From contig LXQJ01000052.1 in the NCBI GenBank assembly GCA_001683895.1, forward strand, positions 17,116-81,115: DNA of 64,000 nucleotides, in the 5' to 3' direction. Of the stretch, positions 8,792 to 17,618 are shown in pieces. The position numbers were made by a program, and so were the translations under genes. The DNA comes from Luteimonas sp. ANT-B3E (GTDB lineage Bacteria > Pseudomonadota > Gammaproteobacteria > Xanthomonadales > Xanthomonadaceae). The notes below the pieces were generated by a model. That model searched no databases. It had not been told where the DNA came from and saw nothing but the letters and a program-made list of their open reading frames with translations. Within the stretch, counting starts at the first letter, position 1, and each line of letters begins with the position of its first letter.

Positions 8792-10927
8792 TCAGCGCAC
8801 CGGCATCCCCGGCGCCGCGCCGGGGTCGGCCGCCAGCAGCGCCAGCGCGCCTGCGTCGTGGCCGGCCGACAGGATCATCCCCTCGCTCACGCCGAAGCGC
8901 ATCTTGCGCGGCGCCAGGTTGGCGATGAACACCACGTCGCGCCCGACCAGCGCCGTCGGATCGGCGTAGCTGGCGCGGATACCGGAAAAGATCTGCCGCC
9001 GCCCCAGCGCCCCGGCGTCAAGCTGGAAGCGCAGCAGCTTGTCCGAGCCTTCGACCAGCTCGCACGCGAGCACGCGGCCGATGCGCAGGTCGAGCTTCGC
9101 GAAGTCGTCGATCGAGACCGTTGGCGGCGCCGTCCCGGCCGCGCTGCCGGGCGCGACCGGGGACGCGTGAGCCGGCGCCGGCGTGGATGGAGCCGCGGTG
9201 GAGGCCGGCGGCGCCGGGGTGTCGGCGGGCGTCGCCGAGGTGCTGCCATTGGTCACCGCGGTCGCGGTGGTGGGCTTCAGGTCATCCCTGCTGGCGTCGA
9301 TCATGGCGTCGATGTGGCTCCGGTCGATGCGGGTGAACAGCGGCGTGTACGGATGGATGCAGCGGCCGACCAGCGGTGCGGCGAGGTCGTCGAAGTACGC
9401 GACCGGCGCGTCGAGGAAGGTTTCGGCGTCGTGCGCGAGCCGCGGCAGCACCGGGCGCAGCGCGCCGGCGACCACGCGGAACAGGTTGAGGCCCTGCGTG
9501 CACACCGCCTGCAGCTCGAGGTCGGCGCCATCCTGCTTTGCCAGCACCCACGGCTTGCGCTCGTCGATGTAGCGGTTGGCCTCGTCGGCCAGCGCCATTG
9601 CCTGGCGCAGCACGCTGGCCGGGTCGTTGCGCTCGTAGGCGTCGCGCACGTCGCCCAGCGCCGACACGAAGCGCGCCTGCAGCGCCGGCTCGGGCAGCGC
9701 ATCGGCCAGCCGGCCATCGAAGCGCTTGCCGATGAAGCCTGCGCAGCGGCTGGCGAGGTTGACGAACTTGTTGACCAGGTCGGCGTTGACCCGCGCGCTG
9801 AAGTCCGCGAGGTTGAGGTCGATGTCATCGACGCCGCCGCCGGACTTGGCGGCGAAGTAGTAGCGCAGCGCCTCGGGCGCCAGCCCGCTGTCGAGGTAGG
9901 TGCGCGCCTGGACGAAGGTGCCGCGAGACTTCGACATCTTGGCGCCGTCGACGGTCAGGTAGCCGTTGACGTGCAGCCGGGTCGGCGCGCGGAAGCCGGC
10001 GCCGTGCAGCACCGCCGGCCAGAACAGGCCATGGAAGTTGACGATGTCCTTGCCGATGAAGTGGTGCAGCTCGGTGTCGCCGCCCGGCGCCAGGAACGCG
10101 AAGAAATCGAGCCCGGTGCGCTCGCACAGCGCCTGGAAGCTGCTGAGGTAGCCGATCGGCGCGTCCAGCCACACGTACAGGAACTTGCCCGGATGGCCCG
10201 GAATCTCGAAGCCGAAATACGGGGCGTCGCGCGAGATGTCCCACGCACGCAGCCCGCCGTCGCCGTCGAGCCACTCCTGCAGCTTCAGCTTGACGCCGGG
10301 CACGGCCACGTCGCCCGCCAGCCACTCCCGCAGGAAGCCTTCGAACTGCCCGACCTCGAAGAAGAAGTGCTCCGAGTCGCGCAGCTCCGGCGTGGCGCCG
10401 CTGACCACCGACACCGGCGACTTGAGCTCGGTCGGCGAATAGGTCGCCCCGCAGTGCTCGCAGTTGTCGCCGTACTGGTCGGGTGTGTCGCAGTTGGGAC
10501 AGATGCCGCGCACGTAGCGGTCGGGCAGGAACATGCCGCGCACCGGGTCGTACAGCTGCGCGACCGAGCGCCGCGAGATGTGGCCGCTGTTGTCGAGGCG
10601 CGCGTAGATGGCCTCGGTGAGCTGGCGGTTGCCGGCCGAGTGGGTGGAGTCGTAGTGGTCGAACGCGACCCCGAATTCCGCGAACTCGCGCTCGTGCCCG
10701 GCCTGGACCCCGGCGATGAAGGCCTCGGGCGTCATCCCCGCCTTCTCGGCGGCGAGCATGATCGGCGTGCCGTGGGTGTCGTCCGCGCAGACGAAGTGCA
10801 CCTCGTGGCCGGCCATGCGCCGCGCGCGCACCCAGATGTCGGCCTGGATGTAGCCGACCAGATGCCCCAGGTGCAGGCTGCCGTTGGCATAGGGCAGGGC
10901 GGCGGTGACGAGGGCGATGCGGGGCAT
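8792..10927 (-). CDS. metG: Methionine--tRNA ligase
   Basis: MetRS charges tRNA-Met and initiator tRNA-Met in the cytoplasm. The 711-residue protein has the class I HLGH signature at 19-22, a zinc knuckle with CPNC and CEHC, the KMSKS loop in [13 protein letters not shown], and the anticodon-binding helical domain. A Pro/Ala/Thr-rich linker of about 50 residues ([20 protein letters not shown]) joins a C-terminal tRNA-binding OB domain ([20 protein letters not shown]). This is the dimeric, domain-appended form typical of gammaproteobacteria. ATG 10927 gives [16 protein letters not shown], the normal family start, although the frame is open further upstream into the DUF2147 gene. An RnfB-like gene follows. 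Confidence 0.97.
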   Translation of the reverse strand: MPRIALVTAALPYANGSLHLGHLVGYIQADIWVRARRMAGHEVHFVCADDTHGTPIMLAAEKAGMTPEAFIAGVQAGHEREFAEFGVAFDHYDSTHSAGNRQLTEAIYARLDNSGHISRRSVAQLYDPVRGMFLPDRYVRGICPNCDTPDQYGDNCEHCGATYSPTELKSPVSVVSGATPELRDSEHFFFEVGQFEGFLREWLAGDVAVPGVKLKLQEWLDGDGGLRAWDISRDAPYFGFEIPGHPGKFLYVWLDAPIGYLSSFQALCERTGLDFFAFLAPGGDTELHHFIGKDIVNFHGLFWPAVLHGAGFRAPTRLHVNGYLTVDGAKMSKSRGTFVQARTYLDSGLAPEALRYYFAAKSGGGVDDIDLNLADFSARVNADLVNKFVNLASRCAGFIGKRFDGRLADALPEPALQARFVSALGDVRDAYERNDPASVLRQAMALADEANRYIDERKPWVLAKQDGADLELQAVCTQGLNLFRVVAGALRPVLPRLAHDAETFLDAPVAYFDDLAAPLVGRCIHPYTPLFTRIDRSHIDAMIDASRDDLKPTTATAVTNGSTSATPADTPAPPASTAAPSTPAPAHASPVAPGSAAGTAPPTVSIDDFAKLDLRIGRVLACELVEGSDKLLRFQLDAGALGRRQIFSGIRASYADPTALVGRDVVFIANLAPRKMRFGVSEGMILSAGHDAGALALLAADPGAAPGMPVR

Positions 10928-10954
10928 GGGCGGATGGCGTCGGCGCGGTCGCGG

Positions 10955-10960
10955 AGTATC
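10955..10960 (-). promoter_or_regulatory. metG: Possible -10 box (GATACT) for metG
   Basis: Reverse-strand GATACT ends 28 bp upstream of the metG ATG, predicting a leader of about 20 nt. It lies just after the terminator hairpin of the DUF2147 gene. No clear -35 box. Confidence 0.35.
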
Positions 10961-10977
10961 GCATGCGCCAAAACGCC

Positions 10978-11002
10978 GAAGGCCCGGCAGTGCCGGGCCT
11001 TC
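10978..11002 (-). terminator. Strong hairpin between the DUF2147 gene and metG
   Basis: GAAGGCCCGGC (10978-10988) pairs perfectly with GCCGGGCCTTC (10992-11002) around a 3-nt loop. On the minus strand it lies 23 nt after the DUF2147 stop and is followed by GGCGTTTTGG, so it probably terminates that gene. Confidence 0.7.
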
Positions 11003-11025
11003 GTGACGCAAACGCGTGCGGCGCC

Positions 11026-11463
11026 TCAGCCTGCGGCGCGCACCCAGACCTGCTCGCGGCAGATGAAGGCGACGCAGCCCGACACGCCGAGCTTGCGGCC
11101 GTTCTCGAGCAGCTTGGCCTTGGACTTGTAGGTCTTGCCGTTGGCCGGATCGAGGATGGTGCCGCCCTGCCAGCCGTCGCCGCCGGGCTTCAGGTTCCAC
11201 AGGATGGTCATGCCCTCCACCGGCTTGCCCCTGTTGGCGCCGGAGCAGTCGTCGCACGTCGGGCTGGGGCCACGATCGGACTGCAGCACGCGCTCGACGC
11301 GCCCCGACAGCGCACCGGCGGACTCGGTGATCACCACGATCGACTTCACGTTGCCGGTGGCGTCGTCGATGGTCTGCCAGCGGCCGACCGGCGACTGCTG
11401 CGCGACGGCGGCGAACGGGAGCGTGGCGCAGGCGAGCACAAGGACGGTAAGGAGTTGGCGCAT
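11026..11463 (-). CDS. DUF2147 family exported protein
   Basis: A 145-residue protein with a signal peptide ending AAVA/QQ (about residue 22), predicted to be periplasmic or secreted. The mature part fits DUF2147: [20 protein letters not shown] at the start, a mid-chain [12 protein letters not shown] in place of the usual short cysteine-bearing loop, then [11 protein letters not shown] and a terminal [16 protein letters not shown]. Members are lipocalin-like beta-barrel proteins of unknown function. ATG 11463 is supported by GGAGG six bases upstream. It is monocistronic: a strong hairpin follows and apbC diverges upstream. Confidence 0.85.
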   Translation of the reverse strand: MRQLLTVLVLACATLPFAAVAQQSPVGRWQTIDDATGNVKSIVVITESAGALSGRVERVLQSDRGPSPTCDDCSGANRGKPVEGMTILWNLKPGGDGWQGGTILDPANGKTYKSKAKLLENGRKLGVSGCVAFICREQVWVRAAG

Positions 11464-11693
11464 GGAAGCCTCCGGGGCAGGGACGGTGCAAGAGGGGGTG
11501 CGGTGCCGGCGCGGCCCGCGTGCGCGCAGTGTTGGCGCGATCGCGGCGCAGCGCAATGGCGCGCTCGCGCGTGATCCCGACGCGTTCAGGCGTATCGGCG
11601 CGCGCGGCTGGACAAGCGTCGGCCCGGGCGACGGCGCAGCGGCACGCCGGTGCGCACCACGCGTTGCGGGCCCGGCCGCAAGGTGGCCATCGG

Positions 11694-11699
11694 TAGAAT
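11694..11699 (+). promoter_or_regulatory. apbC: -10 box (TAGAAT) immediately before apbC
   Basis: TAGAAT ends 7 bp before the apbC ATG (11706). The predicted transcription start is the A of the start codon itself, so the mRNA would be leaderless. No Shine-Dalgarno sequence is present. No clear -35 box. Confidence 0.5.
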
Positions 11700-11705
11700 G
11701 CGCGC

Positions 11706-12590
11706 ATGTCCCAGACCCCCGACCATCCCGCCGCGGCACCGCCGCGCGTCGCGGCGCGTGCGGTGCAGCCGACGCTGTCGCCGCTGCCGCGCATCCGCAA
11801 CATCATCGCCGTGGGCTCCGGCAAGGGCGGCGTGGGCAAGTCGACCACCGCGGTCAACCTGGCGCTGGCGCTCGCCGCCACCGGCGCGCGCGTCGGCGTG
11901 CTTGACGCCGACGTCTACGGCCCCAGCATCCCGACCATGCTCGGGCTGTCGGGCAAGCCGGACAGCCCCGACGGCAAGTCGATCGTGCCGATGCGCGCCT
12001 TCGGCATCGAGGCGATGTCGATCGGGCTGCTGGTGGAGCAGGACACGCCGATGATCTGGCGCGGGCCGATGGCGACCTCGGCGCTGACCCAGCTGCTGAC
12101 CCAGACGCTGTGGGGTGGCGACGACGGCCTCGACTACCTGATCGTCGACCTGCCGCCGGGCACCGGCGACATCCAGCTGACGCTGGCGCAGAAGATCCCG
12201 GTCGCCGGCGCGGTGGTGGTGACCACGCCGCAGGACGTTGCCACGCTGGACGCGCGCAAGGCGCTGAAGATGTTCGAGAAGGTCGAGGTCGCGGTGCTGG
12301 GACTGGTCGAGAACATGGCCCAGCACGTGTGCAGCGCCTGCGGCCACGTCGAGCACCTGTTCGGCCAGGGCGGCGGCGAGCGTATGGCGGCGCAGTACGG
12401 TGTCCCGCTGCTGGGGTCGCTGCCGCTGGAGATCGCGATCCGCGCACAGGGCGACGCCGGCGTACCGATCGTAACGTCGGCGCCGGATTCGGCTGCGGCG
12501 CAGGCGTACCGCGACGTCGCCGCGCAGCTGCTCGTCGCGCTGGCGGCGCGTCCGCGCGCGGCGATGCCGATCGCGTCGTCGCTGGTCTGA
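11706..12590 (+). CDS. apbC: Iron-sulfur cluster carrier protein ApbC (Mrp family ATPase)
   Basis: Mrp/ApbC is a cytoplasmic P-loop ATPase that binds and delivers 4Fe-4S clusters to apoproteins. The 294-residue chain has the deviant Walker [11 protein letters not shown] (38-47), [27 protein letters not shown] and the cluster-binding CxxC pair C209/C212 (VCSACGH). A Pro/Ala-rich 28-residue N-terminus replaces the longer MIP18-like domain of some homologues. The upstream -10 box sits so close that the message is probably leaderless. A hairpin and then dcd follow. Other users of such clusters in the window include RimO, complex I and the RnfB-like protein. Confidence 0.93.
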   Translation: MSQTPDHPAAAPPRVAARAVQPTLSPLPRIRNIIAVGSGKGGVGKSTTAVNLALALAATGARVGVLDADVYGPSIPTMLGLSGKPDSPDGKSIVPMRAFGIEAMSIGLLVEQDTPMIWRGPMATSALTQLLTQTLWGGDDGLDYLIVDLPPGTGDIQLTLAQKIPVAGAVVVTTPQDVATLDARKALKMFEKVEVAVLGLVENMAQHVCSACGHVEHLFGQGGGERMAAQYGVPLLGSLPLEIAIRAQGDAGVPIVTSAPDSAAAQAYRDVAAQLLVALAARPRAAMPIASSLV

Positions 12591-12601
12591 GCCGGCAGGG
12601 C

Positions 12602-12618
12602 GCGGCCCATCGGGCCGC
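12602..12618 (+). terminator. Hairpin after apbC
   Basis: GCGGCCC, loop ATC, GGGCCGC: a perfect 7-bp stem starting 12 nt after the stop, without a T-run. Terminator-like. Confidence 0.45.
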
Positions 12619-12645
12619 AGCGGCCGGGGCCACCGGCTTGCTGCC

Positions 12646-12651
12646 TACAAT
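12646..12651 (+). promoter_or_regulatory. dcd: Possible -10 box (TACAAT) for dcd
   Basis: TACAAT lies 55 bp before the dcd ATG and just after the apbC hairpin, giving a leader of about 48 nt. No strong -35 box. Confidence 0.4.
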
Positions 12652-12705
12652 GCGCGGCGGCGGGACGGCGTTCCGCGATACCGACACCACACGGAAGACG
12701 ACTGC

Positions 12706-13293
12706 ATGAGCATCAAGAGCGACCGCTGGATCCGGCGGATGGCGGCAGAGCAGCAGATGATCACGCCGTTCGAGCCCGGCCAGGTCAAGTTCGCCGGCAG
12801 CGGCGGCACCGGTGGCGAGCGCATCGTCAGCTACGGCACGTCCAGCTACGGCTACGACGTGCGCTGCTCGCGCGAGTTCAAGATCTTCACCAATATCAAC
12901 TCGACGATCGTCGACCCGAAGCACTTCGACCCCGGCAGCTTCGTCGACGTCGAGGCCGACCAGTGCATCATCCCGCCGAATTCGTTCGCGCTGGCGCGCA
13001 CCGTCGAGTACTTCCGCATCCCGCGCGACACGCTGGTGGTGTGCCTGGGCAAGAGCACCTACGCGCGCTGCGGGATCATCGTCAACGTGACCCCGCTGGA
13101 GCCGGAGTGGGAAGGCCACGTGACCCTGGAGTTCAGCAACACCACGCCGCTGCCGGCGCGCATCTACGCCAACGAGGGCGTGGCGCAGATGCTGTTCTTC
13201 CAGGCCGCTGCCGACGATGTCTGCGAGACCTCGTACAGGGACCGCGGCGGCAAGTACCAGGGGCAGGTGGGCGTGACGCTGCCGCGTACCTGA
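12706..13293 (+). CDS. dcd: dCTP deaminase
   Basis: Dcd deaminates dCTP to dUTP, feeding thymidylate synthesis. The 195-residue sequence carries the trimeric dUTPase-like fold: [13 protein letters not shown], then [20 protein letters not shown], the active-site stretch GKSTYARCG (S117, R121) and catalytic E136 in [13 protein letters not shown]. The C-terminus [13 protein letters not shown] is the arm that closes over the nucleotide. I see no second domain, so this is the monofunctional enzyme rather than the bifunctional dCTP deaminase/dUTPase. It has its own putative promoter and is convergent with the pyroglutamate operon. Confidence 0.96.
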   Translation: MSIKSDRWIRRMAAEQQMITPFEPGQVKFAGSGGTGGERIVSYGTSSYGYDVRCSREFKIFTNINSTIVDPKHFDPGSFVDVEADQCIIPPNSFALARTVEYFRIPRDTLVVCLGKSTYARCGIIVNVTPLEPEWEGHVTLEFSNTTPLPARIYANEGVAQMLFFQAAADDVCETSYRDRGGKYQGQVGVTLPRT

Positions 13294-13300
13294 GCGGGCA

Positions 13301-13321
13301 CGGGGCCGCGCGCTCGCCCCG
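13301..13321. terminator. Hairpin between convergent dcd and pcp
   Basis: CGGGGC (13301-13306) and GCCCCG (13316-13321) with a 9-nt loop, in the 30-bp gap between two convergent genes. No T-run on either strand, so this is a weak call. Confidence 0.3.
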
Positions 13322-13323
13322 CG

Positions 13324-13986
13324 TCAGTCGACCGCGCCAGCGGCCTGGCGCAGGTCGTCGCCGGTGGCCAGCGCGACGCGCACCGCGATCCGCAGCGCGT
13401 CGGTGATGGTCGCCAGCGGCAGTCCGCGTCGGGCGGCATCGGCGGCGGGCATTTCCAGGGCCGGCGGCACGTGGATGAAGCCCGCGCGCACGCCAGGACG
13501 CCGGCGCAGCGCGTGCAGCAGCGCGAAGAACACGTGGTTGCAGACATAGGTGCCCGCGCTCTGCGACACCTCGGCCGGGATGCCGGCATCGATGAGCGCG
13601 GCGCGCATCGCCTTGATCGGCAGCGTCGCGAAGTACGCCGCCGGCGCGCCGGGCACCACCGCGGCGTCGACCGGGCAGGCGCCGGCGTTGTCGGGGATGC
13701 GAGCGTCGTCGACGTTGATCGCGATGCGCTCGAGCGAGATCGCATCGCGCCCGGCCGCGAGGCCGGCGCAGACCACCAGCCGCGGCCGCAGGTCGCGGAT
13801 CGCCGCGCGCAGTGCGCGCGCCGAGGCGCCGAATTCCACCGGCAGCCGTCGGGCGACAACCCGGTGGCCGAGGATGCGACGCCCGTGCAGCGGCGCGATC
13901 GCGTCCCAGCTGGGGTTGGTCACGTCGCCCGCGAACGGCGCGAAGCCGGTCAGCAGCACGGTGGGCAGGGCGGGGCGCGCGGGCAT
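13324..13986 (-). CDS. pcp: Pyroglutamyl-peptidase I
   Basis: Pcp is a cytoplasmic cysteine peptidase that removes N-terminal 5-oxoproline (pyroglutamate) from peptides. In this 220-residue product the triad is visible as E86 (SLERIAINVDD), C149 (AGTYVCNHVFF) and H172 (GFIHVPP), and the family start LLTGFAPFAGDVTNPSW is present. ATG 13986 gives the usual N-terminus. It is the last gene of a same-strand run with DUF979, DUF969, pxpA, pxpC and pxpB, 41 bp after DUF979. Its product 5-oxoproline is the substrate of PxpABC, so the operon forms a peptide-to-glutamate route. Confidence 0.95.
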   Translation of the reverse strand: MPARPALPTVLLTGFAPFAGDVTNPSWDAIAPLHGRRILGHRVVARRLPVEFGASARALRAAIRDLRPRLVVCAGLAAGRDAISLERIAINVDDARIPDNAGACPVDAAVVPGAPAAYFATLPIKAMRAALIDAGIPAEVSQSAGTYVCNHVFFALLHALRRRPGVRAGFIHVPPALEMPAADAARRGLPLATITDALRIAVRVALATGDDLRQAAGAVD

Positions 13987-14027
13987 CGCGGGATTGTAGG
14001 GGTGCGTCGCCGCGGCGCTGGCGGCCG

Positions 14028-14990
14028 TCACCACGCGTGCCGGAACACGATCACGTACATCAGCACCACGTTGCACGCCAGCAGCGGCAGCGCGGTGGCC
14101 ACCTGCAGGCGGATCACCGCGTAGGGGTCGCGCAGCTCCAGCAATGCCGCCGGCACGAGGTTGAAGTTGGCCGCCATCGGCGTCAGCAGCGTGCCGCAGT
14201 AGCCCGACAGCATGCCGATCGCGGCCATCGAGGCGGCGTCGGCGCCGTGCGCCTGCACCAGCAGCGGCAGGCCGATGCCGGCCGTCATCACCGGGAACGC
14301 CGCGAAGGCGTTGCCCATGATCATCGTGAACAGCGCCATCCCCAACGCGTACGCGAGCACCACCACCAGCCGGTTGTCGACCGGGATCCATGCGCGCACC
14401 AGCCCGGCGACCGCGTCGCCGACGCCGGCGGCGGCGAACACGCTGCCCAGCGTCGCCAGCAGCAGCGGCAGCAGCGCGGCCCAGCCGATCGCGTCCAGCA
14501 GCCGCCGCGACTGCTCCACCGCCGACCACGGCGAGCGCCGGGTCAGCGTGCAGGCGGCCGCGGTAGCGACCATGCAGGCGATGCCGAGCGCGACCAGCGT
14601 GGTCTGTTCCCTGCCCATCAGGCGCACGCCGGCGAGCGTTGCGTCCTTGAGCAGCACCGCGAAAAGCAGGGTCACGCCCGGGATCAGCAGCGCCGGCCAG
14701 AACAGCCGGTTGCCAAGCCGCGCCGCCTCGCGCGCCTTGGCGTCGCCGTCGCTCTCCTCGTAGTGGCCGCGGCGCAAGCCACCGAGGCCGGCGAGCAGCG
14801 CCAGCGCGATCACGACCACGCCGACCAGCGCCGGCGGCAGCCGCTCGCCAACCAGCAGCATCGCCGCCAGCAGTCCCCAGAACGCCGCCGTGGTGACGCG
14901 CCGCGGGTTGCCGCGGTCACGCAGCCCGCGCACTGCGACAGCGGCGAAGAACGCGCCGGCCAGCCAGTACACCCATTGCAGCGTGATCAC
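14028..14990 (-). CDS. DUF979 family membrane protein, likely 5-oxoproline transporter subunit
   Basis: A polytopic inner-membrane protein of 320 residues with about eight to nine hydrophobic helices, for example WVYWLAGAFFAAVAV and VVVIALALLAGLGGL. Conserved-looking loops include YALGMALFTMIMGNAFAAF and GMLSGYCGTLLTPMAANFN. The start is GTG 14990, inside the DUF969 stop (GTGA overlap), so the two are translationally coupled and probably form a pair. DUF969/DUF979 pairs are named as 5-oxoproline transporter subunits in current annotation because they cluster with pxpABC; the cluster here agrees. Transport of 5-oxoproline by this pair is inference, not visible in sequence. Confidence 0.85.
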   Translation of the reverse strand: MITLQWVYWLAGAFFAAVAVRGLRDRGNPRRVTTAAFWGLLAAMLLVGERLPPALVGVVVIALALLAGLGGLRRGHYEESDGDAKAREAARLGNRLFWPALLIPGVTLLFAVLLKDATLAGVRLMGREQTTLVALGIACMVATAAACTLTRRSPWSAVEQSRRLLDAIGWAALLPLLLATLGSVFAAAGVGDAVAGLVRAWIPVDNRLVVVLAYALGMALFTMIMGNAFAAFPVMTAGIGLPLLVQAHGADAASMAAIGMLSGYCGTLLTPMAANFNLVPAALLELRDPYAVIRLQVATALPLLACNVVLMYVIVFRHAW

Positions 14991-15748
14991 GCGGCGCGCG
15001 TCCGGGTGCCGCTGTCGCCACCGGTATCGCTGTCGCCGCCGCCCGGGCCGCGTTCGGGCACCTGCTCGCGCAGCACCGCGGCCGCGCGCGCCAGCCGGGC
15101 GTCGACCCGCGACAGCCGCGCGCCGTGGATCAAGAACGCGCAGACCGCAGTCGGGATGCCCCACAGCGCGATGTGCAGCGGCTCCAGCGCGATGCCGTTC
15201 TCGGCGAAGAACGCCTGCATCAGCAGCACCGCCCCGAACGCGATGAAGATGTCCTCGCCGAAGAACAGGCCGACGTTGTCGGTGGCCGCCGACAGTGCCC
15301 GAAGGCGCTCGCGCTCGGCGTCCGGCAGCGCGCCGTGGCGGGCCTCCGCGGCGCCTTCGGCCATCGGCGCCAGCAGCGGGCGGACGGTCTGCGGATGGCC
15401 GCCGAGGCTGGTGAGGCCCAGGGTCGCGGTGAGCTGCCGCGCCGCCAGGTAGGCCAGCAGCAGTCGCCCGGCGGTAGCGCCGCGCAGGGTCGCGATCCAC
15501 GCCTGCGCGCGCTCCTTCAGCCCGTGCCGCTCCAGCAGCCCGATCACCGGCAGCGTCAGCAGGAACAGTGCCAGGTAGCGCTGCTTGGTGAACGCCTCGC
15601 CCAGCAGCTCCAGCACGCCCACCGGCGTGAAGCCCGCGACCAGCCCGGTGACCACGCCGGCGCCGACCACCACCAGCGCCGGGTTCAGCCGCAGCGCGAA
15701 GCCGACGACCACCAGCGCGACGCCGACCAGCGGCCAGGTGACGGTCAC
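14987..15748 (-). CDS. DUF969 family membrane protein, likely 5-oxoproline transporter subunit
   Basis: A 253-residue inner-membrane protein with about five to six helices (VGVALVVVGFALRL, LVVVGAGVVTGLVAGF, YLALFLLTLPVIGLL), and a central hydrophilic loop with GLTSLGGHPQTVRPLLAPMA and then SAATDNVGLFFGEDIFIAFG, typical of DUF969. The C-terminus is charged and carries GGGDSDTGGDSGTRTR. GTG 15748 overlaps the pxpA stop and its own stop overlaps the DUF979 start, both as GTGA. The role is inferred from the operon: uptake of 5-oxoproline for PxpABC. Confidence 0.85.
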   Translation of the reverse strand: MTVTWPLVGVALVVVGFALRLNPALVVVGAGVVTGLVAGFTPVGVLELLGEAFTKQRYLALFLLTLPVIGLLERHGLKERAQAWIATLRGATAGRLLLAYLAARQLTATLGLTSLGGHPQTVRPLLAPMAEGAAEARHGALPDAERERLRALSAATDNVGLFFGEDIFIAFGAVLLMQAFFAENGIALEPLHIALWGIPTAVCAFLIHGARLSRVDARLARAAAVLREQVPERGPGGGDSDTGGDSGTRTRAA

Positions 15749-16506
15749 GCGTCCCCCGGCGCGACGATCCGCACGCCGGCGCAGGCCAGCGCGGCGTGCA
15801 GCGCGCGCGCGAAGGCCGCGGCGTCGGCGCGGTCGCCATGCAGGCAGAGGGTGTCGGCGCGGATCGCGACCGCCTCGCCGGTGCGCGCGGTCACCGCGCC
15901 GGTGCGCAGCAGCGCGTCCAGCTGCGCCAGCGCAACGTCGAGCTCGTCGATCGTGGCGCCGGGTAGGCCACGCGGGCTGAGGCTCCCGTCCGCCTCGTAG
16001 CGGCGCTCGGCGAACGCCTCCTGCACGACCTGGAGGCCGGCATCGGCGCCGATGCGCGCCAGCGCGGAGCCGGCGAGGGCATACAGGCGCAGCGTCGGAT
16101 CGATGTCGCAGACGGCCGCGATGATCTCTTTTGCGGTGGCGGGATCGCGCGCGGCGAGGTTGTACAGCGCGCCGTGCGGCTTGACGTGGCGCAGCGCGGT
16201 GCCGGTGGCGCTGCAGGCATCACGCACCCTGGCCGCCTGCGCGCAGACCAGCGCGTGCACCGCGCCTGGCAACAGCGCCTGTTCGCGGCGTCCGAAACCC
16301 TCGCGGTCGACGAACGACGGATGCGCGCCGATGGCGACGCCATGGTCGCGGCACAGCACGACCGTCGCACGCAGGGTGTCGGCATCGCCGGCGTGGGCGC
16401 CGCACGCGACGCTGGCGGAGCTGATCCAGGGCACGATCGCGGCGTCGTCGCCGCAGCCCTCGCCGAGATCGCAGTTGAAGTCGATGCGGGTGGCGGCGGT
16501 GGGCAT
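15745..16506 (-). CDS. pxpA: 5-oxoprolinase subunit PxpA (LamB/YcsF family)
   Basis: PxpA, with PxpB and PxpC, forms the prokaryotic ATP-dependent 5-oxoprolinase that opens 5-oxoproline to L-glutamate. The 253-residue product starts TRIDFNCDLGEGCGDDAAIV, the family signature, followed by SVACGAHAGD, GAHPSFVDREGFGRR, HVKPHGALYN and EAFAERRYEADGSLSPRG. LamB/YcsF proteins have a divergent polysaccharide-deacetylase-like barrel. ATG 16506 has GAGAGGA upstream. It is separated from pxpC by 131 bp, the only long gap among the first six genes of the run, and overlaps the DUF969 start by 4 nt. Confidence 0.95.
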   Translation of the reverse strand: MPTAATRIDFNCDLGEGCGDDAAIVPWISSASVACGAHAGDADTLRATVVLCRDHGVAIGAHPSFVDREGFGRREQALLPGAVHALVCAQAARVRDACSATGTALRHVKPHGALYNLAARDPATAKEIIAAVCDIDPTLRLYALAGSALARIGADAGLQVVQEAFAERRYEADGSLSPRGLPGATIDELDVALAQLDALLRTGAVTARTGEAVAIRADTLCLHGDRADAAAFARALHAALACAGVRIVAPGDA

Positions 16507-16549
16507 CGGGGTCCTCTCGGTCTGTGTCGGTGGTGCCGGATGCGGCGGC

Positions 16550-16591
16550 CTTCCACGGTCGCGGCGCGGGTCGGAGCACGGTGGAAGTATG
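16550..16591 (-). promoter_or_regulatory. Inverted repeat and possible -10 box between pxpC and pxpA
   Basis: CTTCCAC (16550-16556) and GTGGAAG (16581-16587) form an inverted repeat spanning 38 bp. On the minus strand, CATACT (16591-16586) could be a -10 box for an internal promoter driving pxpA onward. Suggestive only. Confidence 0.25.
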
Positions 16592-16637
16592 CGTGCTACG
16601 CGGGAGTGAGCCCTGGCGTGCCCGCGGGTGGGGACGG

Positions 16638-17618
16638 TCAGCCGATCCGCCATCCGGTCGACGCCGCGTCGCGCTGGCGGCGGGCCGCGATCGCCAGCGC
16701 CATCCGCGCCAGCCGGACGCGCTGTGCGTCGTTCAGCGCGTGTGCGGTCGCGGCGTCGCAACGCACGAAGCGCACCGCGTCCCCCGGGCGCAGCTGCGCC
16801 AGGCGCGGGCGATCCGCGCGGATCACGTGGGCGATGCGCGGGTAGCCGCCGTGGGTCTGCGCGTCGCCCAGCAGCACGATCGGCGCACCGCCCGGCGGCA
16901 GCTGCACGGTGCCCGGCGCGACGGGTTCGGACACGCGCTCGCGCCGGTCGGCGATGGCCAGTGCGGCGCCCTCGAGCCGCAGTCCCTGGCGGTCGCTCGC
17001 CGCGTCGACCCGCCACGGCTGCGCGGACAGCGCGTCGGCCGGCGCGGTGGCGTCGCTGCCGCGCAGCACGCGCAGCACGGCCTCGCGCGCAAGGTCGAGG
17101 TCGGGGGTCGGGTCGACCCACCATGGCGCGATGCGCACGCGGTCGGTCACGGCAGGCGGCGCATCGTCGCGCAGCGGCAGCACGTCGCCGCGCAGCAGCG
17201 CGCGACCCTGCTGGCCGCCGAAGCCACCGCGCAGGTCGGTGCTGGCGCTGCCGAGCACGGCGTCGACCGCGAGGCCACCGGCGACGGCGAGCAGCGTGCG
17301 CGCGCCGTCGCGGCAGCCACCCAGCCGCAGCGTGGCCCCGGCCGGCAGCGTCACCGGCCGCGGCACGCCGTCGGCGTCGGCGTCGAGCGTGGCGCCGCAG
17401 AGCGCGATGGTCGCCGCGCGGCGCAGCCGCAGCGTCGGCCCGGCCAGCGTGATCTCCAGCGCGGCCGCATCGGGGGCGTTGCCGACGAGACGGTTGGCGA
17501 CCGCCAGCGACCAGCCGTCCAGGGCGCCGGCGACGCCGACGCCGGCGTGGCGCCAGCCCGGACGGCCGGCGTCCTGCACCGTCGTCAGCAGGCCCGGTCC
17601 CAGTACTTCGAGGCTCAC
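16638..17618 (-). CDS. pxpC: 5-oxoprolinase subunit PxpC (biotin-dependent carboxyltransferase-like)
   Basis: PxpC (KipA-like) pairs with PxpB in the 5-oxoprolinase. In this 326-residue chain the family blocks are clear: VLGPGLLTTVQDAGRPGWRH at the start, VGVAGALDGWSLAVANRLVG, ALEITLAGPTLR, then GVPRPVTLPAGATLRLGG, PWWVDPTPDLD and the C-terminal TVQLPPGGAPIVLLGDAQTH with GGYPRIAHVIRADRPRLAQL. These resemble the allophanate hydrolase and urea carboxylase carboxyltransferase fold, but no biotin domain is present. GTG 17618 overlaps the pxpB stop by 4 nt (GTGA). Confidence 0.95.
   Translation of the reverse strand: MSLEVLGPGLLTTVQDAGRPGWRHAGVGVAGALDGWSLAVANRLVGNAPDAAALEITLAGPTLRLRRAATIALCGATLDADADGVPRPVTLPAGATLRLGGCRDGARTLLAVAGGLAVDAVLGSASTDLRGGFGGQQGRALLRGDVLPLRDDAPPAVTDRVRIAPWWVDPTPDLDLAREAVLRVLRGSDATAPADALSAQPWRVDAASDRQGLRLEGAALAIADRRERVSEPVAPGTVQLPPGGAPIVLLGDAQTHGGYPRIAHVIRADRPRLAQLRPGDAVRFVRCDAATAHALNDAQRVRLARMALAIAARRQRDAASTGWRIG

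Noticed and set aside
8702-11131. 809-codon plus-strand frame opposite metG
   Set aside because: The minus-strand MetRS is unmistakable; this frame is its complementary shadow with Arg/Val/Asp-biased sequence.
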